From the NCBI RefSeq assembly GCF_014651875.1, contig NZ_BMXS01000006.1, positions 105,837 to 169,836 on the forward strand: 64,000 nt of DNA. Reading direction: 5' to 3'. The position numbers were made by a program, and so were the translations under genes. The first letter of the stretch is position 1, and the number at the start of each line of letters is the position of its first letter. Origin of the DNA: Litchfieldella qijiaojingensis. GTDB lineage: Bacteria; Pseudomonadota; Gammaproteobacteria; Pseudomonadales; Halomonadaceae. Under the pieces are notes generated by a model. That model saw only the letters and a program-made list of their open reading frames with translations, was not told where the DNA came from and made no database searches. Shown here one piece after another: positions 18,716 through 26,722 of the stretch.

Positions 18716-18747
18716 CCCTGCCCCCGATCCTTGTGGCGGGGGCAGGG
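18716..18747 (+). terminator. Perfect 11-bp hairpin between dctP-type and dctQ-type genes
   Basis: CCCTGCCCCCG (18716-18726) pairs perfectly with CGGGGGCAGGG (18737-18747) around a 10-nt loop, 14 nt after the binding-protein stop. There is no T-run. Its place suggests partial termination or 3' end protection that keeps binding-protein mRNA more abundant than permease mRNA. Confidence 0.75.
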
Positions 18748-18828
18748 AGCGCGAACGATTCCGAATAACCCCCGGCGCGGCGGTCGTTTGGCCGTTGCAG
18801 GGGCTCACTCGGCAGGTGTACCCGCGTT

Positions 18829-19440
18829 ATGATCAAGCTCGTCCAGTTCATAGATCGCCTTACGGGTTGGTTCGGTCGGGCGTTCGCCTGGTTGATTCTG
18901 CTGATGGCGTTCGGCATGGGCTACGAGGTGGTGGTGCGTTACGTCTTCAATGCGCCGACCGCCTGGGCCTTCGATATGTCCTACATCCTTTACGGTACGC
19001 TGTTCATGGTGGGTGGCGCCTATACGCTGTCACGCGATGCCCATGTGCGCGGCGACTTCCTCTATCGGCTATGGAAGCCGCGTACCCAGGCTATCGTCGA
19101 GCTGGTGCTCTACTTCATCTTCTTCTTCCCCGGCATCACGGCCTTGGTGATTGCCGGCTGGAAGTATGCCGCACGCTCATGGCGTTATCTGGAGGTGAGC
19201 ACCTTTTCGCCTGCGGGCGTACCGGTGTTCCATTTCAAGACCATGCTCGTGGTGGCCGGGATGCTGCTGTTCATCCAGGGGATCGCCCAGGTTTTCCGCT
19301 GCATCATCTGTATCCGCACCAATGAATGGCCGCCGCACATGGAGGATGTCGAGGAACTCGAGGACAAACTGATCAAGCAGGCGGCCGCCGGAGAGATCGA
19401 CAAGGCAGAGAAGTATGCGCACGGGAGAGACGACATATGA
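18829..19440 (+). CDS. TRAP transporter small permease (DctQ family)
   Basis: The 203-residue protein has four membrane helices and the DctQ motif region GYEVVVRYVFNAPTAWAFDMSYILYG, with the conserved R of SRDAHVRGDF. It has a long charged C-terminal tail (about 45 residues, MEDVEELEDKLIKQ). Its stop overlaps the start of the large permease by 3 nt, so translation is coupled. It forms the membrane complex with the following protein. Confidence 0.92.
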   Translation: MIKLVQFIDRLTGWFGRAFAWLILLMAFGMGYEVVVRYVFNAPTAWAFDMSYILYGTLFMVGGAYTLSRDAHVRGDFLYRLWKPRTQAIVELVLYFIFFFPGITALVIAGWKYAARSWRYLEVSTFSPAGVPVFHFKTMLVVAGMLLFIQGIAQVFRCIICIRTNEWPPHMEDVEELEDKLIKQAAAGEIDKAEKYAHGRDDI

Positions 19441-20858
19441 CGGATCCTCAGATCGCCATCATGATGCTGGGGATCTTCATCCTCATCATCTTTTTCGGTT
19501 TCCCGATCGCCTTCACCCTGATGGCGCTGGGGGTCATCTTCGGTTACTACGCCTACTTCAATCCGGGCCGCATGTGGCGCGACTACGACCGCGCGCTAGA
19601 GGCAGGTGCCGGTAACTGGGAGCTACTCGAGACCTGGATCGGCGGGTTCTTCAATAACCGGATCTTCGACCTGTTCGTCAACCAGACCTACTCGGTGATG
19701 GCGAACGAGGTGCTGACCGCGGTGCCTCTATTCCTGTTCATGGGCTATATCGTCGAACGTGCCAATATCGTCGACCGGCTGTTCTCGACGCTTTATATCG
19801 CGGCTAAACGGCTGCCTGGTGCCATGGCGGTGGCGGCGTTGATCACCTGTGCGCTGTTCGCTACCGCGACCGGCATCGTCGGCGCGGTGGTGACGCTGAT
19901 GGGGCTGTTGGCGTTCCCGGCGATGCTCAAGGCGCGCTACAACACCGGCTTCGCCTCGGGTGTGATTTGCGCCGGCGGTACGCTCGGCATTTTGATCCCA
20001 CCCTCGATCATGCTGATCGTCTACGCGGCGGCCTCGGGAGTCTCGATCGTGCGGTTGTATGCCGGGGCGCTGCTCCCCGGCTTTTTGCTTGCTGGGCTCT
20101 ATCTCGTCTACATCATCGGGCGTTCCATCTTGCAGCCGTCGGTGGCACCCAAACCAAGCGAGGAGGATGTCGGCGATATCCCTACCGCTCGGCTGATCCT
20201 GATGGTTTTGACTTCGTTCGTACCGCTGGCGGTGTTGATCATGGCGGTACTGGGGTCGATCCTGTTTGGATTGGCGACGCCGACCGAGGCGGCGTCGGCA
20301 GGGGCGCTAGGCGGGTTGGCGCTGGCGGTGGCCTATCGCGCATTGACCTGGCAGCGACTGCGCGAGGCGGTCTATCTGACGATGAAGACCACGGCCATGG
20401 TCTGTTGGCTGTTCGTCGGCTCGTGGACATTCTCGTCGGTGTTCTCCTATCTGGGAGGCGAGCATCTGATTACTGAGTTCGTTACCGGGCTCGATATCTC
20501 GCCGCTCACTTTCCTGATCTTGGCGCAGCTCATTATCTTCCTGCTGGGCTGGCCGCTGGAGTGGTCGGAGATCATTATCATTTTCGTGCCGATTTTCCTG
20601 CCGTTGCTGCCGCACTTTGGCGTCGATCCGCTGTTCTTCGGTATCCTGGTGGCACTCAACCTGCAGACCTCGTTCCTGACGCCACCCATGGCGATGTCAG
20701 CCTATTACCTCAAGGGAATAGCGCCGCCACACGTGCAACTGGTCGAGATTTTTCGTGGCTGCATGCCATTCCTGGCGATGGTATTCCTGGCCATGGTGGT
20801 GCTCTACAACATTCCCGGGATCGTATTCTGGCTGCCGGAGGTGATCTATGGCCGCTAA
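19437..20858 (+). CDS. TRAP transporter large permease (DctM family)
   Basis: The 473-residue protein starts at an ATG overlapping the dctQ stop; the longer open frame upstream is not used. It has the DctM family core: FFGFPIAFTLMALGVIFG, a CALFATATGIVGAVVTLMG segment, GTLGILIPPSIMLIVYAAASGVSIVRLYAGALLPG, and LFGLATPTEAASAGALGG. It is the sodium-coupled transport subunit in this family. An insertion with NPGRMWRDYDRALEAG near residue 42 makes it longer than the common 425-residue form, as often seen with Tat-exported binding proteins. Confidence 0.93.
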   Translation: MTDPQIAIMMLGIFILIIFFGFPIAFTLMALGVIFGYYAYFNPGRMWRDYDRALEAGAGNWELLETWIGGFFNNRIFDLFVNQTYSVMANEVLTAVPLFLFMGYIVERANIVDRLFSTLYIAAKRLPGAMAVAALITCALFATATGIVGAVVTLMGLLAFPAMLKARYNTGFASGVICAGGTLGILIPPSIMLIVYAAASGVSIVRLYAGALLPGFLLAGLYLVYIIGRSILQPSVAPKPSEEDVGDIPTARLILMVLTSFVPLAVLIMAVLGSILFGLATPTEAASAGALGGLALAVAYRALTWQRLREAVYLTMKTTAMVCWLFVGSWTFSSVFSYLGGEHLITEFVTGLDISPLTFLILAQLIIFLLGWPLEWSEIIIIFVPIFLPLLPHFGVDPLFFGILVALNLQTSFLTPPMAMSAYYLKGIAPPHVQLVEIFRGCMPFLAMVFLAMVVLYNIPGIVFWLPEVIYGR

Positions 20859-22203
20859 GCGGATTCCGACAGAGGGGCCCTGCCTGTTGACGGCGCGCGA
20901 GGCCGCCTGGCGTATCGCCGAGGGCGCGCTGAATTCAAGCGAGTTGGTCGCGGCTTGCCTAGAGCGCATCGCGGCGGAGGAGGAACGGGTCCAGGCCTGG
21001 GAGTTCATCGACCGCGACAAGGCGATGGCCGAGGCCGAGGAGCGCGACCGGCGCCGTAGGCGCGGGTGGCCGCTCGGGCCTTTGCACGGGGTGCCCGTGG
21101 CAATCAAGGACATCATCGACGTCAAGGGAATGCCGACGGCAAACGGCACGCCCATCGATGCTGGCAGACGGCCGTTCGAGGACGCCACGGTGATTCGCCG
21201 GCTGCGGGCCGCCGGGGCGGTGATTCTCGGCAAGACGGTCACCACTGAATTCGCCTACTACCACCCAGGCAAGACGCGCAATCCCCACGATCCAGGGCGG
21301 ACACCCGGCGGCTCGTCGAGCGGCTCGGCTGCGGCGGTGGCGGCCGGCATGGTGCCGCTGGCGCTCGGTAGTCAGACCAACGGTTCGGTGATCCGGCCAG
21401 CCTCTTTCTGTGGCGTGATCGGATTCAAGCCTTCCTTCGGTGCTGTCCCGCGAACCGGCGTATTGACACTGGCGCCGAGCCTAGATCAGGTCGGCGTCTT
21501 TGCCCGCACCATCGAGGACGCAGCGTTGGCCGAGCTGCTGATGGGGCCGGATGGACGGGACGCGGATGTGCTGGAAAGCCCGGGGCCGCTGATCGGCACT
21601 GCGCTGTCCGAGCCACTGGTGACACCGGCGCTGGCTTTCGTCAAGACACCCATCTGGGAGAGTGCGGATGCTTCGACGCGGGATGCTTTCGGCGAGCTTG
21701 GCGAGGCATTGGGCGAGCAGGCCGACGAGGTCGAGTTGCCCGAGGTCTTCAGTCGCGGTATCGGTTGGCTTGGCAGCGTGATGGCGGCCGAAATGGCGCG
21801 CAATCTCGGTCACTATGTCGACCGCGCCCCGGATCGGATCAGCGAGAAGTTTTGCCAACTGATCGCCGACGGGCGGGCGATGAGGGCACCCGATTACCTG
21901 GCGGCGAGGGATATGCGCTGGGTACTGCGTGATGCACTTGGGCCCATTTTCGACCGCTTCGACGCCATTGTCACGCCGGCGGCACCGGGCGAGGCGCCCG
22001 AGGGGCTGGAGGGCACCGGCGACCCGGTCTTCAACAGCCTCTGGACCTTCTGCGGCCTGCCGACAATCAGCCTGCCACTGATGACAGGGCCGAATGGATT
22101 GCCTCTGGGGGTGCAGTTGGTCGGTCAGTACGGTCAGGATGCACGGCTACTCAGAACGGCGCGCTGGCTGGTGCGCACGCTCTCCGGGGAGGGAGATGCA
22201 TGA
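20848..22203 (+). CDS. Amidase signature family hydrolase
   Basis: The 451-residue enzyme carries the Ser-cisSer-Lys triad of amidases: Lys87 in VAIKDIID, the Gly/Ser-rich loop GGSSSGSAAAVAAG (serines 156-158) and the nucleophile Ser180 in SQTNGSVIRPASFCG. It begins 11 nt inside dctM and ends over the start of the next small gene, so it is part of the transporter operon. It probably hydrolyses an amide imported by the TRAP system; that link is inference. It is not GatA, which would be longer and have GatB/GatC neighbours. Confidence 0.92.
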   Translation: MAAKRIPTEGPCLLTAREAAWRIAEGALNSSELVAACLERIAAEEERVQAWEFIDRDKAMAEAEERDRRRRRGWPLGPLHGVPVAIKDIIDVKGMPTANGTPIDAGRRPFEDATVIRRLRAAGAVILGKTVTTEFAYYHPGKTRNPHDPGRTPGGSSSGSAAAVAAGMVPLALGSQTNGSVIRPASFCGVIGFKPSFGAVPRTGVLTLAPSLDQVGVFARTIEDAALAELLMGPDGRDADVLESPGPLIGTALSEPLVTPALAFVKTPIWESADASTRDAFGELGEALGEQADEVELPEVFSRGIGWLGSVMAAEMARNLGHYVDRAPDRISEKFCQLIADGRAMRAPDYLAARDMRWVLRDALGPIFDRFDAIVTPAAPGEAPEGLEGTGDPVFNSLWTFCGLPTISLPLMTGPNGLPLGVQLVGQYGQDARLLRTARWLVRTLSGEGDA

Positions 22204-22364
22204 CTGACAAGGTGCTTGCGATCGTTGCGCTGCTGGGATTGATCACCTTCGTGATCACGGTACCGCTCTTCGTGCCGCATATCGACCTGATCATCTTCAC
22301 GATCGGGTGCGTGTTACTGGCCGCCTTCGACTTCTGGCGCGAGTTGTTCCGCGGTAAACGCTGA
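22200..22364 (+). CDS. Small 54-residue membrane protein
   Basis: An ATG overlaps the amidase stop by 4 nt (ATGA) and opens a 54-codon frame. The product has two hydrophobic segments (about 5-25 and 30-43), HIDL between them, and a charged end FDFWRELFRGKR. The 4-nt coupling, membrane-like composition and position in the TRAP-amidase operon support a real gene. I recognise no family. It may be an accessory subunit of the transporter. Confidence 0.65.
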   Translation: MTDKVLAIVALLGLITFVITVPLFVPHIDLIIFTIGCVLLAAFDFWRELFRGKR

Positions 22365-22401
22365 GGGGGGACTTCCATCCTCAGTTTGTTCAGGAGTTCC
22401 A

Positions 22402-23484
22402 ATGAAACTGCCGATGTTCAACCGTCGCGGATTCCTGAAGTCAGGCTTCTGGGGCGCTGTCGGTTCCCTGCTCGGTCTCGGCGGACATGCGACAGCCGAC
22501 TCGAAGAGCTATTCGATGCATGGAGGAATGTCGGAGCCCACGTCGTCCGGAGGCATGATGACGGTGGGCGAGGTGGATCATGCACGCAACGGCTTCGATC
22601 CAAGCATCGTCCTGTCCGACTGGGATACGGGCAAGGTGGGGCGACTGCCCAATGGTCAGCCCCTGCGTGAATACACCATCGTCGCCTTGGACAAGGAGGT
22701 CGAGATCGCGCCGGGTGTCTTCTTTCCAGCGTGGACCTACAACGGCCGTGTTCCCGGGCCCAGCCTCAGGGCGATGGAAGGCGACCGCATTCGCATTCGC
22801 TTCATCAACCAGGGCAGTCATACGCATACGATGCACTTCCATGGCATACATTCCGCACGTATGGATGGCATCCCCGGTGCCGGTGAGGTCGCGCCGGGAG
22901 AATCGTTCACCTACGAATTCGATGCGTTACCTTTTGGCTGCCATCTCTACCATTGTCATTCGGTACCGTTGAAGCGGCATATCCACAAGGGCTTGTACGG
23001 AGCGTTCATCGTCGACCCCGATCCCAGTCGCCACCCTGAACATGCCGATGTTGCACGTTCCCGAGTCCTGGGCAGCGAGGAGAACCAGCCTTGGCAGGAG
23101 TTCGTGATGGTGATGAATGGCTTCGATACCAACTTCGACGAGGAGAACGAGGTATATGCCGTCAACACAGTGGCCCATGCCTATGCCAATCACCCGATTC
23201 GCATCGCGCGTGAGCGTCCGGTGCGGGTCTATCTGGTCAACGTCACTGAGTTCGATCCCGTGAATTCACTTCACCTGCACGCGAACTTCTTCGATTACTA
23301 CGATCACGGCACGACGCTCACGCCGACGCTGCGTACCGTGGATACTGTCATACAGTGCCAGGGACAGCGCGGGATCCTGGAATTTTCCTTTGCCGATCAT
23401 GAGCCGGGACTGTACATGTTTCATGCTCACCAGAGCGAATTCGTGGAGCTTGGCTGGATGGGCTTCTTCGAGGTCGTGGAATGA
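22402..23484 (+). CDS. Multicopper oxidase, Tat-exported
   Basis: The 360-residue protein has a twin-arginine signal (NRRGFLKSGFWG) and the four copper-ligand clusters: HFHGIH, HLYHCHS, LHLHANFF and FHAHQSEFVELGWMG, the last holding the type-1 copper ligands. At this length it has two cupredoxin domains, like the nitrite-reductase-shaped or two-domain laccase group, not the three-domain CueO type. The mature N-terminus is Met/Gly/Ser-rich (residues about 38-55), which may bind metal. It overlaps the ZIP transporter gene by 4 nt, suggesting a joint role in metal oxidation and transport. Confidence 0.9.
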   Translation: MKLPMFNRRGFLKSGFWGAVGSLLGLGGHATADSKSYSMHGGMSEPTSSGGMMTVGEVDHARNGFDPSIVLSDWDTGKVGRLPNGQPLREYTIVALDKEVEIAPGVFFPAWTYNGRVPGPSLRAMEGDRIRIRFINQGSHTHTMHFHGIHSARMDGIPGAGEVAPGESFTYEFDALPFGCHLYHCHSVPLKRHIHKGLYGAFIVDPDPSRHPEHADVARSRVLGSEENQPWQEFVMVMNGFDTNFDEENEVYAVNTVAHAYANHPIRIARERPVRVYLVNVTEFDPVNSLHLHANFFDYYDHGTTLTPTLRTVDTVIQCQGQRGILEFSFADHEPGLYMFHAHQSEFVELGWMGFFEVVE

Positions 23485-24638
23485 GCGCTCGGTTCTGGAG
23501 TTCGTTACTACTGCCGGTTGTATTGCTTGGCGTGGCGATAGCTACCTTCTTGGTCACCGAACCGCTGTCGCTGCTCGGCGTTTCGCCGCCTCCGATCGAG
23601 CAACTCACGGTCGAACGTACCGTCCTGGATGAAGAGGGTATCGATCTCAAGGTTCGGGCCACTGGCTCCGAGCCCATGCATATTGCCCAGGTGCTGGTGG
23701 ACGGCGCCTACTGGCGCTTTACCCAGGAACCCGCCGGTGCCCTTGGGCGAGGGACGAGCGCCTGGATCCACCTGCCGTATCCGTGGGTCGAGGATGAACT
23801 TCACGAAATCACTTTTATCACCAATACCGGCGCCACTTTCGATCACACCATCGAAGTCGCCGAGGCGACACCTCAGGCGAGTGCCGCACAGTTCATCGGC
23901 TATGGTCTGCTCGGCTTGTACGTCGGCGTGCTGCCCGTGGCGCTTGGCATACTCTTCCGCCCGGCGTTGCAGCAATCCGGGCCGCGCGGGTTCGAGTTCG
24001 CGCTGGCGTTGACGCTGGGCTTGCTGGTCTTCCTGCTGGTGGACACGCTCGAGGAGGGGCTCGAGCTGGGAGATCAAGCCGCTTCGATCTTCCAGGGACA
24101 TGCCCTGGTCTGGCTGGCAGCACTGGTCGCCTTCGTTGCGTTGATGGCGGTCGGTCGTCGACACCGTGAACCACCCCGAGGGCTGGCTCTAGCCAGTTAT
24201 CTTGCGTTGGGAATCGGCCTGCATAACCTGGGGGAGGGGCTAGCGATCGGCGGTTCGTTCGCCGCCGGGTCGGCGGCGTTGGGCACCTTCCTCGTCATCG
24301 GTTTCACCCTGCACAACCTTACCGAAGGCATCGGCATTGCGGCACCGCTGACCCGCGAGCGTGTGCGCTGGGTGGCGTGGATCGGCCTGATCGCTCTGGC
24401 CGGTTTGCCAGCGGTGCTGGGGACATGGATCGGGGCCTATGCCTATGCCCCGCACTGGTCGGCGCTGCTGCTGGGGATTGGCGCGGGCGCTATCCTGCAG
24501 GTCATGATCGAAGTGGGGGACTTCCTGCGCCGCACCTCGATAGCCAGCGGTGGCGCCATGATCTCCGTTGCCTCGATCAGCGGTTTCACAGCGGGCATCG
24601 TCATCATGTATGCCACGGCCTATTTCGTGCAGGTTTAA
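23481..24638 (+). CDS. ZIP-family metal transporter with extra N-terminal periplasmic domain
   Basis: The 385-residue protein has a first membrane helix (about 7-27), then about 110 residues of mostly beta, soluble sequence, and then a ZIP-like permease of about seven helices. The metal-site motifs HNLGEGLAIGG and HNLTEGIGIAAP are those of ZIP transmembrane helices 4 and 5. ZIP proteins carry Zn, Fe or Mn into the cytosol. The N-terminal domain is not part of the classical ZIP fold and could receive metal from the coupled multicopper oxidase; that is inference. Confidence 0.85.
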   Translation: MSARFWSSLLLPVVLLGVAIATFLVTEPLSLLGVSPPPIEQLTVERTVLDEEGIDLKVRATGSEPMHIAQVLVDGAYWRFTQEPAGALGRGTSAWIHLPYPWVEDELHEITFITNTGATFDHTIEVAEATPQASAAQFIGYGLLGLYVGVLPVALGILFRPALQQSGPRGFEFALALTLGLLVFLLVDTLEEGLELGDQAASIFQGHALVWLAALVAFVALMAVGRRHREPPRGLALASYLALGIGLHNLGEGLAIGGSFAAGSAALGTFLVIGFTLHNLTEGIGIAAPLTRERVRWVAWIGLIALAGLPAVLGTWIGAYAYAPHWSALLLGIGAGAILQVMIEVGDFLRRTSIASGGAMISVASISGFTAGIVIMYATAYFVQV

Positions 24639-24765
24639 GGAAATATGAAGTGAATGACTGTGCGAGCGGGCATCCTTGCCTCAAAGGTAGGGTCGAGATC
24701 TATACGGCTTTCGTTGTGCATTCCTCGGCTTCAAGGTACAGATGTTTCTGAGGCCGGACAGACGC

Positions 24766-26142
24766 CTACGCCGTGGCGTCGAACACCTGCTTGACCAACT
24801 CGGCGAGTGTCGGGTGGACGTGGATGCTGTCGCGCACGCGTGCTGCCGTGGCCCCCGCGGTGTTCATGGCGACCACCACCTCGTGAATCAGGTCGGCTGC
24901 CTGGGGTCCGATCATATGGAAGCCCAGGATCCGGTCGCTGCCCTTCTCAACGAGGAGTTTCGCAAAGCCCGGTGGTGAACCGACGATCTTGCCCTTCGCG
25001 AAATCGGCGTAATTCTTCCGGGCCACGGTGTAATCCAGGCCCTGGTCGCGACAGGCGCGCTCGGTTAGCCCGACCGAGCCGATCTGCGGGTTGCTGAACA
25101 CGGCGTGCGGATTGGCGGTGTAGTCGACAGCAAGGGAGGCACCGTGGGCGTTGCGGTAGGCAAGCTCACCTTCGTAGCTCGAGGTGTGCTTGAACATCCC
25201 CTGCCCGATGACGTCGCCATAGGCATAGATGTCGGGGTGCGTGGTCCGAAGCTCGTCGTCGACCACCACGAAGCCGCGGCCGTCTAGCTCGACCCCCGTC
25301 TGCTCCAGCGCGAGGCGATCGGTGTTGGGACGCCGACCGGTGGCCAGCAGGATCTGATCGCCGAGCATGGTACGTTCGCCGTCGTCGGTGGTGACGACCA
25401 GGCCGCACTGCCCGTCGCGCACCAGCGCCTGGCGTGCCTCAGCTTGCAGCACCAGCTCCACCCGCTTGGCAAGCTCCTGCGTGAACAGCGCCCGCACATC
25501 GTCGTCTTCGGCCAGCAGGCATTCGGAATGGTCGATCACCGTTACGCGGGTGCCCAGGGAGGAGAAAAAATGGGCAAACTCGCAGCCGATGTAGCCGCCG
25601 CCAAGGATGATCAGGTGCTCGGGCTGCTCGGTGAGGTCGAAGATGACGGACTCGTTGGTGAGGAACCCGCTCTCCGCCAGCCCGGGGATCGGCGGGATCG
25701 CGGGTCGCGCGCCCGCCGCGATGAAGATCCGCTCTCCGGTCAACTGGCGCCCATCCTCCATCTCGATCAGCTTGTCGTCCACAAACCGCGCCTGGCCATA
25801 GAAGGGAGTGAAGGCGCCTTCCACCCAGCGGCGTACGGCAGCGGCGTCGTTCTCGCGCCGCCGGCGAACCGTTTCGAGAACGGCCTGGAAGTCGACGCGA
25901 ACCGACGACTGATCCAGGTGGATACCAAAGTCCCCAGCGTGCCGGATTGTTTGCATCACCTCGGCAGCCTGAATCAGGCCCTTCGTCGGGATGCAGCCGC
26001 GGTTCACGCAGGTGCCGCCGAGCTGGTCGGGACGATCATCGACCAGCGCGACCGACTTGCCGTCCTGCTGAGCGTAATAGGCGGCGGTCAGGCCGGAGCC
26101 GCCGCCGATGCAGATCACGTCGTAGCGCTCAATCGCCGCCAT
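24766..26142 (-). CDS. Mercuric reductase/dihydrolipoamide dehydrogenase-like flavoprotein
   Basis: The 458-residue enzyme starts at the ATG at 26142 after GAGGAACC; the open frame extends further upstream but without support. It has an FAD-binding start (YDVICIGGGSGLTAAYYA), the redox-active disulfide GGTCVNRGCIPTKG, an NAD(P)-binding LIILGGGYIGCEFA, and the dimer-interface His-Glu region DSIHVHPTLAELV. No N-terminal heavy-metal domain and no C-terminal cysteine pair are present, so true mercury reduction is uncertain. No lipoyl-enzyme genes are nearby. It is convergent with the ZIP gene; the 127 nt between them show nothing clear. Confidence 0.88.
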   Translation of the reverse strand: MAAIERYDVICIGGGSGLTAAYYAQQDGKSVALVDDRPDQLGGTCVNRGCIPTKGLIQAAEVMQTIRHAGDFGIHLDQSSVRVDFQAVLETVRRRRENDAAAVRRWVEGAFTPFYGQARFVDDKLIEMEDGRQLTGERIFIAAGARPAIPPIPGLAESGFLTNESVIFDLTEQPEHLIILGGGYIGCEFAHFFSSLGTRVTVIDHSECLLAEDDDVRALFTQELAKRVELVLQAEARQALVRDGQCGLVVTTDDGERTMLGDQILLATGRRPNTDRLALEQTGVELDGRGFVVVDDELRTTHPDIYAYGDVIGQGMFKHTSSYEGELAYRNAHGASLAVDYTANPHAVFSNPQIGSVGLTERACRDQGLDYTVARKNYADFAKGKIVGSPPGFAKLLVEKGSDRILGFHMIGPQAADLIHEVVVAMNTAGATAARVRDSIHVHPTLAELVKQVFDATA

Positions 26143-26279
26143 GGTTCCTCCCCGCGTCACTGCGCGGCGCGAGTACGAGGGCTGGGGCGTCGAACGCCAA
26201 ACGAGATCCGCCACCCTGCGCCGCGCTCAATGTGGTCCGGCCGGCCCTGTCGAGGTCGGCGATCAGGTTCTTCCTTTGC

Positions 26280-26294
26280 GAGTGTAGTCCACTC
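26280..26294. promoter_or_regulatory. 15-bp dyad upstream of the flavoprotein gene
   Basis: GAGTG-tagtc-CACTC forms a perfect 5-bp dyad 138 nt upstream of the flavoprotein start, inside an otherwise unassigned 320-nt stretch. Its shape is reminiscent of MerR-type operators, but no MerR gene is nearby and the core promoter spacing is not convincing. Confidence 0.3.
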
Positions 26295-26463
26295 TATGCC
26301 CGCCACAGGGAGTTCGAAAGACGGCTCCAGGAACCGGTCACGACAACGTGAAATGATGCCTGAATGATTGGCGTGTGGTAATCGCGTCTCCGCAGCCGTC
26401 TGTCACTGGTCGACCTGGTTTCATTGCATGTCACCTATTCGTCACCTAGAGAGGTGTGCAACG

Positions 26464-26503
26464 AAAAACCGCCACCCGACCGATGTCGAAAGTGGCGGTT
26501 TTT
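26464..26503 (-). terminator. Intrinsic terminator, probably the original terminator of the tRNA-Thr gene
   Basis: AAAAACCGCCAC (26464-26475) pairs with GTGGCGGTTTTT (26492-26503), giving a 12-bp arm with T-runs in both directions. Read on the minus strand it lies directly after the displaced tRNA 3' half at 26514, where the terminator of the uninterrupted tRNA gene would be. This supports insertion of the following element between the tRNA gene and its own terminator. Confidence 0.85.
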
Positions 26504-26513
26504 CAGTGAGTAA

Positions 26514-26563
26514 TGGTGCCGCAAAGTGGACTCGAACCACCGACCTGCGCATTACGAGTGCGC
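26514..26563 (-). other. attL: displaced 3' half of tRNA-Thr
   Basis: These 50 bases align without gaps to the 3' half of the tRNA-Thr gene at 35930-35979, with three mismatches, all in the T-arm. The rightmost 24 bases, covering the anticodon region, are identical. The copy ends in the anticodon stem and continues into unrelated element DNA. It is the left attachment site of the integrated element. Confidence 0.9.
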
Positions 26564-26690
26564 GAAAGCGGTAAATCAGCAGAAACAAGCGTCACCAAGA
26601 GAGCATCTAAATATTCAAGTAAAACAGTATCTTGAGTGGTTGTTGAAGGTTTCCTGTTGTTGCCCGGTATACCCTGTTATATCCTACCAG

Positions 26691-26709
26691 TGGAACCTAT
26701 TTGGAACCT
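26691..26709 (+). repeat. Left copy of 19-bp direct repeat (possible integrase arm site)
   Basis: TGGAACCTATTTGGAACCT occurs here and again at 35845-35863 in the same orientation, close to the opposite end of the element. The unit itself holds two GGAACCT blocks 11 nt apart, about one helical turn. This fits arm-type binding sites of a tyrosine integrase. This copy lies 14 nt upstream of the integrase ATG, so binding could also repress the integrase gene. Confidence 0.7.
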
Positions 26710-26722
26710 GGAAGGGTTGGGC

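Noticed and set aside
26368..26574. 68-codon frame ending in the attL tRNA fragment
   Set aside because: It crosses the terminator hairpin and the att site and resembles the frequent spurious frames over tRNA fragments.
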